Below are positions 41,101 to 48,734 of a DNA stretch of 59,683 nucleotides, piece after piece. The notes beneath the pieces were generated by a model. It saw nothing but the letters and a program-made list of their open reading frames with translations. It had not been told where the DNA came from and made no database searches. Source of the stretch: an uncultured Oscillospiraceae bacterium (lineage in GTDB: Bacteria; Bacillota; Clostridia; Oscillospirales; Oscillospiraceae); the NCBI GenBank assembly GCA_910587255.1, contig CAJUKT010000052.1, forward strand, positions 1 through 59,683, given 5' to 3'. Each line of letters begins with the position of its first letter. Within the stretch, counting starts at the first letter, position 1. The translations under genes and the position numbers were made by a program.

Positions 41101-41904
41101 CTCCGCCTCGGCCTTGATGGACTTCCAGTTGTCCACGGCCTCCTTGCTCTTGGCGATGATGAGGTAGGGCATATCCAGGCTGGCCAGGCCGTTGTCGCCC
41201 TGGCTCTTGCCCATGGAGAAGTTCTGCACGTACAGATCGGTGTTGCTATTGCCGTACTCCACCAGCTCGTCGATGGCGGCGTAGACCTCCTTCATGGTGT
41301 GGAACTCGTCATAGGGGGTGACCTTCACGCCCACGGAGCCCAGGGCCTTGCCGTCCACGGAGGGGGTGAGCTTGTACCAGCCGCACACGTCCATATAGGC
41401 GCCGCCGTTGGAGTGGGGGGCACTGTAGTCGGGGGTGCCGTCATAGTTATAGAAGAACGGTTTGCTCTCGAAGGAGACGGTCAGACACACCTGGCCGTCC
41501 ACAGTGGCCACGCCGGTGACGGGCTTGGTGAACAGCGGCTCGTCGTTCTGGGCCATCCAGCTGTCCAGCGCGCCGCCCTCGGTGTGGTTGGGGAACTGCT
41601 TGGGGTCCAGGTAGCCGGCGGACTTGTCATAGTCCAGGGACCAGACCACCTTTTCCGCAACGGCCTTGGCCTCGTCCTCGGTCATGTCCACCGGGACGGC
41701 GGCCTTGAAAGAGCGGGGCTGGGTCAAATTGATGACGTTTTCGCCGCCGTCCTCAGAGACGTTGACGAAGGGGGTGTCCCCAGTGGGCTCCGCGGCCATG
41801 GCCGGGAGGACCGTCAGAGACAGGCACAGTGCCATCACGGTCAGCAGGGAAATGACCTTTTTCCAGGGCGCTTGCTTCATCTTCCTCACCTTTTTCTTGT
41901 TCAT
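38146..41904 (-). CDS. SLH-anchored M14-family zinc carboxypeptidase-like protein
   Basis: 1252 aa. The signal peptide has a Lys-rich start and ends VLPAMAAEP. An M14 peptidase domain lies around residues 200-620. Zinc ligands are visible as HANEVSS (HxxE) and, about 185 residues later, TEFHGRVEAF. A beta-rich middle (about 750-1050) has no clear family. Three SLH repeats (about 1070-1250; FKDVRYNAWYAGTVDAIVDAGL, WARDAVLWAVQEKVLEG, WAKDAANWCAANGIIKG) would attach it to secondary cell-wall polymer. The probable job is surface peptide or peptidoglycan stem trimming, feeding amino acids. An alternative start at 41880 has GAGGAAG too close to be ideal. Confidence 0.88.
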   Translation of the reverse strand: MNKKKVRKMKQAPWKKVISLLTVMALCLSLTVLPAMAAEPTGDTPFVNVSEDGGENVINLTQPRSFKAAVPVDMTEDEAKAVAEKVVWSLDYDKSAGYLDPKQFPNHTEGGALDSWMAQNDEPLFTKPVTGVATVDGQVCLTVSFESKPFFYNYDGTPDYSAPHSNGGAYMDVCGWYKLTPSVDGKALGSVGVKVTPYDEFHTMKEVYAAIDELVEYGNSNTDLYVQNFSMGKSQGDNGLASLDMPYLIIAKSKEAVDNWKSIKAEAESDPTALIKKIEDGSLGNYQVPILYSNVHANEVSSIDGILKFARMLLEAAASQSGTIDYNKLTGFTEEGKAELARELGPKGQAGSVAVPDLVKDTATYLGYLHVDNIQENAWGASFRSDVVDLDKYYTQETVTVNVDDLLDDVFFIIVPEENVEGRTYVTRTSSGGFDLNRDNSFQTQAETQNMTRLIAQWNPISFTEFHGRVEAFQCEPCDPPHEPNFEYDLLAEHLVTGGEAFGIAAVANNDGYNSYVIPQRDYLSYNGKKTADGQDQTQWFDPWDDMSTSYTPQYAMLHGTVAYTVEQPAYNDHTATAVAYGALGQSNYIAENKASYLLAQAKIFERGVTNANSNAYELVGQWFCDQYDVEGAEAELFRPVYSGKDQNGNFYPECYIIPLDGAHQKNLDAADQMLSYLTRNGVKLMFADSAFTYGGVEYPAGTAVVSMYQAKRSVANGVLYDGTVITGWPVLYSEGITAFNKTRGFDMATCAEPAAYKDIAAACTEKTKWSVSSDKVDTDQVILKNTSEDAIAAVNELLKAGKDVGLIISGDYVGSFLISKADYARVSGKLLLTAAPVDGDAPQVRKLDHAPVIYIAGKAGDNTSGFVKASLVSGSYAYNYDRQSMRLMGFDTTDDPAKADLIIGAAALDDAALAAVKAGTPYIGYGSSAVRTAAGLFSEGALVRETASGNAMDALGYVTYPSKSLITASYVSEGDYIMYGYGAGYFTAIPDAAQVLVRMDGSKELLEGFLPAGDGLNTFKDNSIQAISYRENGMNVVLFANTLTNKVHQRDEFTFVANAAFCAVSHDFKDVRYNAWYAGTVDAIVDAGLMGGTAPDAFNPDGAVSREMVATTLYRIAGSPEVKGDELDAFTDAADIHDWARDAVLWAVQEKVLEGGNGALRPRDTATRQELAAIFYRNAGSQKAEGDNLKDFADVDTIADWAKDAANWCAANGIIKGIENVDVHGSLSFSPKTTAVRAQLATMLLRVQDTK

Positions 41905-41953
41905 TTTGCAGTATTCCGCCCGGAATTTTGGGGCGGGATACGTGCATATCACA

Positions 41954-41982
41954 ATTCTATACTACCGCAGGGCTTTTGTCAA
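41954..41982 (-). promoter_or_regulatory. Consensus promoter of the M14/SLH gene
   Basis: Minus strand TTGACA (41977-41982), 17-bp spacer, TAGAAT (41954-41959). This gives a leader of about 43 bases to the start at 41904. The near-consensus match fits an abundant surface protein. Confidence 0.85.
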
Positions 41983-42040
41983 GGCCGGGAGGCCCGGGCC
42001 GCCGGCTTGCGCGGAAGCGCCGGTTTGACGGTTTTTGGAG

Positions 42041-42069
42041 TAGACGCGGGACAGGGATTGTGGTACAAT
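42041..42069 (+). promoter_or_regulatory. Possible promoter of the hemerythrin/receiver gene
   Basis: TAGACG (42041-42046), 17-bp spacer, TACAAT (42064-42069), about 95 bases before the ATG. The -35 box is only a partial match. Confidence 0.4.
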
Positions 42070-42163
42070 ATTTCCAAGATGAGGATTGCGTATGGTGAAA
42101 GGGCCTTCATGGAGATGATTGGCACAAAATGGGCTTGACTATATCAAACGAGGAGGGATTTTT

Positions 42164-43510
42164 ATGGACAGTCAACTGGTTTGGCAGGACAGCTTCAATA
42201 TCGGCGTGGAAGCCATCGACAAGGAGCACCAGCGGCTTTTCAAAATCATCAACCGGCTTTTTGAGTATGGAGAGGAGAAAAGCCGCTGGGCGTGCCAGGA
42301 GGGCGTGAAATACTTCAAAAGCCACACCATGAAGCACTTTGAGGACGAGGAGGCCTATATGGCGTCTATCGGCTACGAAGGGCTGGAGACGCACCGGCAT
42401 ATCCACAAGGAATTCCGGGAGAATACACTGCCCGTGCTGGAGCAGGAGCTGGAGGAGACGGATTACAACCCGGATTCGGTGAACCATTTCCTGGGCGTGT
42501 GCGCGGGGTGGCTCGTCGGCCACACGCTGACGGAGGACCAGGCCATCACCGGCGGGCGGGTGAGCCAGTGGAAGGACCTGCTGCCGGAGGAGGAGCTGGA
42601 GGCGCTGAAAAAGGTGATCGTCCAGCTGGTGTTCGACATGTTCCAGCTGGAGTCCCAGGCCATCAGCAGTGCCTACGGCGGGGAAAAGTTCGGCAAGGGG
42701 GTGTACTACCGCCTGGTCTACGGCGCCAAGGGGGACGAGAAGCGGCAGGAGGTCATCATGGTCTTCGAGGAGAAGCTGCTGCTCAATACCGTGGGCAAGG
42801 TGCTGGGCCTTCAGACCAACAAGCTGGACTCCATGCTCATCAACGCCGCCCGGTATACGGCGCGGCAGTTTGTGGGCCGGGTGATGGAGCTGGTGCCCGC
42901 CTTTGGCGGGCAGGAGCTGAGGGAGGAGAACCTGCTGTCCTACGAGCAGTTCCGCAAGGTGTTCGAGCGGGAAAAGCCCCAGGTGAGCCTGCTGTTCAAC
43001 ACCAGCGGCGCGGGGTACTTCGCTTACTGCGTCATCGCGCCCCACCTGCTGGAGAGCGGGGTGGGCACCCCCATTGAGGCGGATAACGCCATGACCGAGA
43101 TCCAGGACTACCTGGCCAAGCGGGAGGAGGCGTCCGGGAAGCGGCGGGTGCTGGTGGTGGACGACTCGCTGACCATGCGCGAGGCCATGAGGAGGCTGCT
43201 GGAGAAGGACTACGAGGTGTCGCTGGCCGAGTCGGGGGTGGCCGCCATCCGCACCATCACCCTGGACCGGCCGGACCTGGTGCTGCTGGACTATGAGATG
43301 CCGGTGTGCGACGGGCGGCAGACCCTGGAGATGTTCCGCTCGGAGCCGGCCTTTGCGGATATTCCCGTCATTTTCCTCACCGGCCGGGGCGACCCGGACG
43401 TGGTGAGGAAGCTGCTCTCCCTGAAGCCGGCGGGCTATCTGCTCAAGTATCTGAAGCCGGCGGAGATCAAGACGAAGATCGACGATTTTTTTGAAAAGCT
43501 GGTGCGGTAA
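42164..43510 (+). CDS. Hemerythrin - CheX-like - receiver domain fusion
   Basis: 448 aa. The start is fixed by AGGAGGG seven bases before ATG 42164. Residues 1-135 form a bacteriohemerythrin with the di-iron ligands IDKEHQRLF (His22), FKSHTMKHFEDEE (His54, His58, Glu62), HRHIHKEF (His77, His81) and a C-terminal VGHTLTED. The middle (about 170-320) resembles the CheX/CheC phosphatase-like fold, with VMELVPAFGGQELREENLL, but I could not confirm its catalytic residues. Residues 325-448 are a receiver domain with VVDDS, LVLLDYEMPVCDG and a final Lys in LKYLKPAE. It may sense oxygen or nitric oxide and act in phospho-signalling linked to chemotaxis. Confidence 0.8.
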   Translation: MDSQLVWQDSFNIGVEAIDKEHQRLFKIINRLFEYGEEKSRWACQEGVKYFKSHTMKHFEDEEAYMASIGYEGLETHRHIHKEFRENTLPVLEQELEETDYNPDSVNHFLGVCAGWLVGHTLTEDQAITGGRVSQWKDLLPEEELEALKKVIVQLVFDMFQLESQAISSAYGGEKFGKGVYYRLVYGAKGDEKRQEVIMVFEEKLLLNTVGKVLGLQTNKLDSMLINAARYTARQFVGRVMELVPAFGGQELREENLLSYEQFRKVFEREKPQVSLLFNTSGAGYFAYCVIAPHLLESGVGTPIEADNAMTEIQDYLAKREEASGKRRVLVVDDSLTMREAMRRLLEKDYEVSLAESGVAAIRTITLDRPDLVLLDYEMPVCDGRQTLEMFRSEPAFADIPVIFLTGRGDPDVVRKLLSLKPAGYLLKYLKPAEIKTKIDDFFEKLVR

Positions 43511-43519
43511 GACGCAGCG

Positions 43520-43554
43520 GCCCCGGGGCGTGATCCACGCCCCGGGGCTTTTTT
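43520..43554 (+). terminator. Terminator of the hemerythrin gene
   Basis: 13-bp stem GCCCCGGGGCGTG/CACGCCCCGGGGC with ATC loop and six Ts. It lies between convergent genes. Confidence 0.92.
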
Positions 43555-43568
43555 GCAGGAGGGCGGGT

Positions 43569-44726
43569 TCAGCCTCCGGCGCGGCGCAGCAGCGCCTCGT
43601 GGGCGGCGGCCATGACCGCCAGGATGGCCAGCAGGTAGAGGGGGAAGAGCGCGGGGCTGAGATGCTCGGAGACCAGCCCGAACAGCGGGGGCATCAGGCA
43701 GGTGCCCACGTAGGCGCTGGCCATCTGCACGCCGATGACCGCCTGGGATTTGTCCGCGCCGAAGTGGCCGGGGGTGGAGTGGATGATACAGGGATAGATG
43801 GGGGCGCACCCCAGCCCCACCAGCACCAGCCCGGCCAGGGCGGCGGATTCGTGGAGGGGAAGCAGCAGCGTGAGCGCCCCCAGGGCGATGAGGCCCTGGC
43901 CCAGGCGGATCATCTGGGGGTCGCTGAGCTTCATGGTGAGGAAGCCGCTAAGCGCCCGGCCTGCGGTGATGCCCAGGAAGAACAGCCCCGCGTAGCCCGC
44001 CGCCGCCTCCGCCGGGACGCCCCGGTGGAGATGCAGGTAGCTGCTGCCCCACAGGATGGCGGTCTGCTCCAGGGCGCAGTAGCAGAAAAAGGTGACCATG
44101 ACCTCCCTGGCCCCGGGGATGCGGAAAATCTGGGGGAGGGTGAGGGGGGCGGCGCTGCCCTCCCCGCCGCCCGCGCCCCCGTGGACCCGCCACAAGGGCA
44201 GGCTGACCACAAGGACGGCGGTGAGGGCGACCTGGAGCAGGGAGATGCAGCGGTAGCCCATGTGCCACCCGGCCCCGGAGGACAGGGCCAGCCCCATGAC
44301 ATAGGGCCCCACGGCCGCCCCCAGCCCCCACATGCAGTGCAGCCAGCTCATGTGGCGGCTGGCGTAGTGCAGGGCCACGTAGTTGTTCAGCGCCGCGTCC
44401 ACGCTGCCCGCCCCCAGGCCGTAGGGGATTGCCCACAGGCACAGCCCCCAGAAGGACCCGCTGGCGGAGAAGCCGAACAGGGCGGCGGCGGTCAGCCCCA
44501 CGCTGGCGGCGGTGACCCGCCCGGCGCCCAGCTTTTTGGTGAGCCGGTCGCTTTGCAGGCTGGACACCACCGTGCCCATGGAGATGATGACGGAGATGAT
44601 GCCGGCCCAGGAGGTGGGTACGCCCAGCTCGGCGTGCATCACCGGCCAGGCCGAGCCCAGCAGGGAGTCGGGCAGGCCCAGGCTGATGAAGGAGAGGTAG
44701 ATGACGGCCAGAAGCAGATGTACCAT
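43569..44726 (-). CDS. MFS transporter
   Basis: 385 aa with twelve predicted membrane segments and the MFS A-motif-like SDRLTKKLGAGRV between segments 2 and 3. The opening (LSFISLGLPDSLLGSAWPVMHAELGVP) is typical of the FucP/sugar-porter-like group of small MFS carriers found in Firmicutes. The substrate is unknown; no metabolic neighbour hints at one. AAGGAGG precedes the ATG by nine bases. Confidence 0.88.
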   Translation of the reverse strand: MVHLLLAVIYLSFISLGLPDSLLGSAWPVMHAELGVPTSWAGIISVIISMGTVVSSLQSDRLTKKLGAGRVTAASVGLTAAALFGFSASGSFWGLCLWAIPYGLGAGSVDAALNNYVALHYASRHMSWLHCMWGLGAAVGPYVMGLALSSGAGWHMGYRCISLLQVALTAVLVVSLPLWRVHGGAGGGEGSAAPLTLPQIFRIPGAREVMVTFFCYCALEQTAILWGSSYLHLHRGVPAEAAAGYAGLFFLGITAGRALSGFLTMKLSDPQMIRLGQGLIALGALTLLLPLHESAALAGLVLVGLGCAPIYPCIIHSTPGHFGADKSQAVIGVQMASAYVGTCLMPPLFGLVSEHLSPALFPLYLLAILAVMAAAHEALLRRAGG

Positions 44727-44745
44727 ATGCAGGTTCCTCCTTTTG

Positions 44746-44767
44746 CGCTGGTATGATTATACCAGCG
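44746..44767 (-). promoter_or_regulatory. Palindromic operator over the MFS promoter
   Basis: Perfect 9-bp dyad CGCTGGTAT-GATT-ATACCAGCG. The minus-strand -10 TATAAT (44756-44761), preceded by TGG as an extended -10, lies inside it. A repressor binding here would block RNA polymerase. The -35 region is weak. Confidence 0.6.
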
Positions 44768-44891
44768 GGAGGGGAAAACATCTATGGGCAAAACCGCCAG
44801 ATACCGCTGCGCATTTCACGGATTTGCCGGGCGCAGCGCCGTCCCCGGCAGGGCGGGCGGTTTTCCGCGCAAAAAAGCTGGCCGCCCCCAC

Positions 44892-44920
44892 TTGACAAGA
44901 GCGGTTAGCAATGGTAAACT
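44892..44920 (+). promoter_or_regulatory. Promoter of feoAB
   Basis: Consensus TTGACA (44892-44897), 17-bp spacer, TAAACT (44915-44920), 35 bases before the feoA start. I see no clear Fur or DtxR box overlapping it. Confidence 0.8.
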
Positions 44921-44954
44921 ATGGCCGTCACATCGGAAAAAGGAGGCCATGGGA

Positions 44955-45188
44955 ATGCTTTTGAAAGATATCGGGGTGGGCCAAAGCTGCGTGGTGGAGC
45001 ATATGGAGCTGCCCTTTCAGATCCAGCGGCGGCTGGAGGCGCTGGGCATGACCCGCCGGGCCCGGGTGGCGGTGGTCAACCGCAAGGGCCGGGGGATTTT
45101 GATCGTCAAGCTGCGGGGCAGCCGCTTTGCCCTGGGCGAGCAGATCACCAGGAATATCACGGTGAGCGGGGCGGGGGGAGCGGTATGA
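44955..45188 (+). CDS. feoA: FeoA, ferrous iron transport accessory protein
   Basis: 77 aa, SH3-like fold. The family pattern is visible: LKDIGVGQSCVV, QRRLEALGMTRRARVAVV, GRGILIVKLRGSRFALGEQITRNI. It modulates FeoB from the cytosol. Of two in-frame ATGs, 44955 is chosen because AGGAGG is eight bases upstream; 44949 would be only two bases away. The stop overlaps feoB (ATGA). Confidence 0.92.
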   Translation: MLLKDIGVGQSCVVEHMELPFQIQRRLEALGMTRRARVAVVNRKGRGILIVKLRGSRFALGEQITRNITVSGAGGAV

Positions 45189-47233
45189 ACCGGGAAAAGG
45201 ATATGACCATTGGCTTCATCGGCAACCCCAACTGCGGCAAGACCACCCTGTTCAACGCCTACACCGGGGCGAACCTGAAGGTGGCCAACTGGCCGGGGGT
45301 GACGGTGGAGAAGGTGGAGGGGGCCATCCGGCGGCACGATTTGAATATCCGGGTGGTGGATCTGCCCGGTGCGTACAGCCTCACCTCCTACACCATGGAG
45401 GAGATCGTCTCCCGGCAGTTTATTTTGAGCGACGAGGTGGACGTGATCATCAACGTGGTGGACGCCTCGGTGCTGGAGCGCAGCCTGTACCTCACCCTGC
45501 AGCTGCTGGAGCTGGGCAAGCCGGTGGTGGTGGCGCTGAACATGATGGACGTGGTGGAGAAGCGGGGGATGGAGATCGACCTGCACCGCCTGCCTGAGAT
45601 GCTGGGGGTGCCGGTGATCCCGGTGTCCGCCCGGCGCAGGACGGGGCTGGACGCGCTGCTGCACGCCGCCGCCCACCACAGGGGCTGCGCCGGCCCGGAC
45701 AGCCTGGTCCACCAGCACCGGCATGTGGGCAGCCACGCCCACGACCACCACCAGGAGTACGCCATGGTGTACTCCGACGAGATCGAGGACCAGATCGACC
45801 GCATCATCCCCGCCCTGGAGGAGAAGCACCCCGGCGTCGCCAACCCCCGCTGGCACGCCTTGAAGCTGCTGGAGGGGGACAAGGAGGTGACCGGGCAGTA
45901 CCCCCTGGACCTGCCCGGCCTGGGGGGGAAGGATTACGAGTCCCGGATCATCAACGAGAAGTACGCCTTCATTGACGAGATCGTGGAGGAGGTGCTTTTG
46001 CACAGGCAGCGCCAGGACCGGCTGACGGAGGGGCTGGACGCCGCCCTCACCCACCGCGTCTGGGGCATCCCCATCTTTTTGGGCATCATGGCCCTGGTGT
46101 TCTTCCTCACCTTCACCGTGGGCGACTGGATCAAGGGCTATTTTGAGCACACCATCGACGCGCTGTCCCTGCTGGCCCAGCAGGGGATGGACGCCATCGG
46201 GGTGGCCCCCATCGTCCAGTCCCTGGTGGTGGACGGGGTGATCGGCGGGGTGGGCACCATCGTCACCTTCCTGCCCAACATCTTCATTTTGTTCCTGGCC
46301 CTGGCCTTTTTGGAGGACAGCGGCTATATGGCCCGGGTGGCCTATGTGATGGAGGGCGTCATGAGCCGCCTGGGCCTGTCGGGCAAGGCGTTCATCCCCA
46401 TGCTGCTGGGGTTTGGGTGCACCGTCCCGGCGCTGATGGCCTCCCGGGCGCTGGAGAGCAGGCGGGACCGCTATAAGGTGATGCTGGTCACCCCCTTCAT
46501 GAGCTGCAACGCCCGGCTCACCATTTACATCCTGTTTTCCGAGATGTTTTTCGGGGAATACGCCATGCTGGCGGCCTATTCCATGTATCTCATCGGCATT
46601 GCGGTGGCCATGCTGGTGTCGGTGGGGCTGCACCTGCTGGACCGGGAGAAGGCGGTGAACTACCTGCTCATCGAGCTGCCCGAGTACAAGCTGCCCGACG
46701 CCCGCACCGTGGGCATCTACGTGTGGGACAAGGTGAAGGATTACCTGGGCAAGGCGGGCTCCACCATCTTCCTGGCCACGCTGCTCATCTGGCTGCTGCT
46801 GAACTTCGGCCCCCAGGGGTATGACCCGGGCATGTCCGGCGGCTTCGGGGCCATGGCCGGGCGGTGGCTGGTCCCCTTCTTCGCCCCCATCGGGCTGGGC
46901 TTCTGGCAGATCGCCGTGGCCCTCATCGCGGGCATATCCGCCAAGGAGGTGGTGGTGTCCAGCTGCGCGGTGCTCTTCGGCATCGTCAACGCCAACTCCC
47001 CTGCGGGGATGGAGGCGTTTGCCCAGGTGCTGTCCGGCATCGGCTTCGGGCCGCTCAACGCCTTCTGCCTCATGGTGTTCTGCCTGCTCTACGTCCCCTG
47101 CGCCGCCACCCTGGCTACCATTAAAAAGGAGTCGGGGAGCTGGGGCTGGACGGTATTTGTGGCGGTGTTCCAGGTGGCGGTGGCCTGGCTGGTCACCTTC
47201 CTGGCGTACCGCGTGGGGCTGATGATTTTATGA
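45185..47233 (+). CDS. feoB: FeoB, ferrous iron transporter with His-rich insert
   Basis: 682 aa. N-terminal GTPase: G1 GNPNCGKTT (13-21), G2/switch ANWPGVTVEK, G3 DLPGAYSL, G4 NMMD, G5-like SARRRTG. The GDI region follows and then a membrane domain of about ten segments with the Fe-translocation motifs LLGFGCTVPALMASR and MSCNARLTIYILF. Between the G domain and the GDI (about 165-190) there is a His-rich stretch with AAAHHRGC and HQHRHVGSHAHDHH. This is not part of the core family and could bind metal. It moves Fe(II) into the cell, the usual iron source for anaerobes. Confidence 0.95.
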   Translation: MNREKDMTIGFIGNPNCGKTTLFNAYTGANLKVANWPGVTVEKVEGAIRRHDLNIRVVDLPGAYSLTSYTMEEIVSRQFILSDEVDVIINVVDASVLERSLYLTLQLLELGKPVVVALNMMDVVEKRGMEIDLHRLPEMLGVPVIPVSARRRTGLDALLHAAAHHRGCAGPDSLVHQHRHVGSHAHDHHQEYAMVYSDEIEDQIDRIIPALEEKHPGVANPRWHALKLLEGDKEVTGQYPLDLPGLGGKDYESRIINEKYAFIDEIVEEVLLHRQRQDRLTEGLDAALTHRVWGIPIFLGIMALVFFLTFTVGDWIKGYFEHTIDALSLLAQQGMDAIGVAPIVQSLVVDGVIGGVGTIVTFLPNIFILFLALAFLEDSGYMARVAYVMEGVMSRLGLSGKAFIPMLLGFGCTVPALMASRALESRRDRYKVMLVTPFMSCNARLTIYILFSEMFFGEYAMLAAYSMYLIGIAVAMLVSVGLHLLDREKAVNYLLIELPEYKLPDARTVGIYVWDKVKDYLGKAGSTIFLATLLIWLLLNFGPQGYDPGMSGGFGAMAGRWLVPFFAPIGLGFWQIAVALIAGISAKEVVVSSCAVLFGIVNANSPAGMEAFAQVLSGIGFGPLNAFCLMVFCLLYVPCAATLATIKKESGSWGWTVFVAVFQVAVAWLVTFLAYRVGLMIL

Positions 47234-47235
47234 CG

Positions 47236-47276
47236 CGATGCGGGGGCCCTCCCATTTGGGAGCGGCCCCCGCATCG
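47236..47276 (+). terminator. Hairpin after feoB
   Basis: CGATGCGGGGGCC pairs with GGCCCCCGCATCG, and an inner CTCCCATTTGGGAG extends the stem. Few Ts follow (GTTGTGG), so efficiency is uncertain. Confidence 0.7.
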
Positions 47277-47329
47277 TTGTGGCAAAAAATCTCTCGCAAA
47301 TCGCTCCTGCCGATTGAATCAGTCCTTCC

Positions 47330-48604
47330 CTAGAATTCCGCCAGGGTGATGGTCCGCCCGCCGTCCAGCCGGGAGGCTTCGGCGGCCAGGGCCATCACAT
47401 GGCTCTCCACCGAGGCGTCCACCCCGGTGAGCCCCTGGGTCCCGCCCGCCGCGATGAGCTTGCAGAAGCTGGACATCAGCCCGAAGTCGCCGCCGCCGTG
47501 GCCGGAGAACTGCCCGCCCTCCTCATTCAGGTCGATGACCTCCTGGGGCCTGCCGAACCGGCGCAGGATGAGGGCGTTTTTCTCCATATCCCCCTCGATC
47601 TCCCCCATGGTGCCGGTGATCTTGATGGTGCGGTGGCAGTCCTGGGTGAAGGCGGTCATGGTGAAGGTGGCGTGGATATTGTCCTGGAACTCCAGGTTCA
47701 CCGTCTGGTGGTCCACAACGTTGTTGTCGCAGTGGAACACGCACCGGCCGTAGGGCCCCGTGCGCAGGGCGCCGTAGATTTTTTCCTCGTCGGGCTCACT
47801 GGCCAGCACGGCGCAGGGCCAGCGCTTCCCCCGGCCGCGTATGCCGGTGCGGGGGTCGGTGATGTAGATCTTCTCCGCGTCGTAGGGGCACCCGTCCTTG
47901 GCGGCGCAGCCGTCCAGGCAGCGTTTTGCGGCCCCCTGGGGGGCGTTTGCCGGGGTGAAGTAGTCCAGCGATCCAAAGCTCTGCACCCGCAGGCAGGGCT
48001 TTCCCGCCAGCCAGCGCAGAATATCCATGTCGTGGCAGCTCTTTTGCAGGATCATGGGGCTGGTCTCGCTGGAATTGCGCCAGTTGCCCCGCACGAAGCT
48101 GTGGGCCTGGTGCCAGTAGGCCACGTGCTCGATGGCGTCGATGGTCTCGATTTTGCCAATCTCCCCCCGGCGCAGCAGGTCCTCCAGGGCGGCGTAAAAC
48201 CGGGTATAGCGCAGCACGTGGCACACCACCACCGCCCGGCCGGTCTCGTGGGCCTTTTTCTGCAGGGCGCGGCACTGCCCCAGGTCGGGGGAGATGGGCT
48301 TTTCCAGCAGGATGTGGTAGCCCTTGTCCAGGGCCTTCAGGGCGGCGGAGACGTGCTGCCGGTCCAGGGTGGACACGATCATCACGTCGGCCAGGCGGGG
48401 CTGGGAGAGCAGCGCCTCGTCGCAGGGGAAGCACATTTCGGCGGGTACGCCGAAGCGTTTTTGCAGCAGCTCCAGCCGCTCGGGGCGCACGTCCGCCCCG
48501 GCGACGATTTTCATCTCCTCCGGGTGGGCGTGCTGGTAGGGGGCGTAGGCATCCAGGCCCCGGTCCCCGCAGCCGCAGATGGCAAAGGTGACAGGCTGTG
48601 ACAT
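47330..48604 (-). CDS. Gfo/Idh/MocA-family oxidoreductase
   Basis: 424 aa. The Rossmann start FAICGCGDRGLDAYAPY binds NAD(P); LLEKPIS gives the conserved Lys; HDMDILRWLAG holds the catalytic-domain His/Asp pair. A Cys-containing insert (RCLDGCAAKDGCPYDAEKIY, about 230-250) with CxxxC spacing is seen in some members of this subfamily and may bind metal. These enzymes oxidise or reduce hydroxyls of sugars, inositols or amino-sugars. No neighbouring sugar genes define the substrate. Confidence 0.88.
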   Translation of the reverse strand: MSQPVTFAICGCGDRGLDAYAPYQHAHPEEMKIVAGADVRPERLELLQKRFGVPAEMCFPCDEALLSQPRLADVMIVSTLDRQHVSAALKALDKGYHILLEKPISPDLGQCRALQKKAHETGRAVVVCHVLRYTRFYAALEDLLRRGEIGKIETIDAIEHVAYWHQAHSFVRGNWRNSSETSPMILQKSCHDMDILRWLAGKPCLRVQSFGSLDYFTPANAPQGAAKRCLDGCAAKDGCPYDAEKIYITDPRTGIRGRGKRWPCAVLASEPDEEKIYGALRTGPYGRCVFHCDNNVVDHQTVNLEFQDNIHATFTMTAFTQDCHRTIKITGTMGEIEGDMEKNALILRRFGRPQEVIDLNEEGGQFSGHGGGDFGLMSSFCKLIAAGGTQGLTGVDASVESHVMALAAEASRLDGGRTITLAEF

Positions 48605-48734
48605 AGCTTTGCGCTCCTTTCGGTGGCTCGCGCGGGGCGCGCGCCGGTTTTTGGGTATTATATCATACCCGCGGGGATTTTGCACCAGGAAAAGAGGAAA
48701 AAATGCGGCGGGGCCTGGGCCCCGCCGCGTCTGC

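Noticed and set aside
38230..42138. Plus-strand open frame of about 1300 codons
   Set aside because: Antisense to the M14/SLH gene, whose signal peptide, zinc motifs and SLH repeats are clear. The plus-strand product has no motif and spans a minus-strand promoter.
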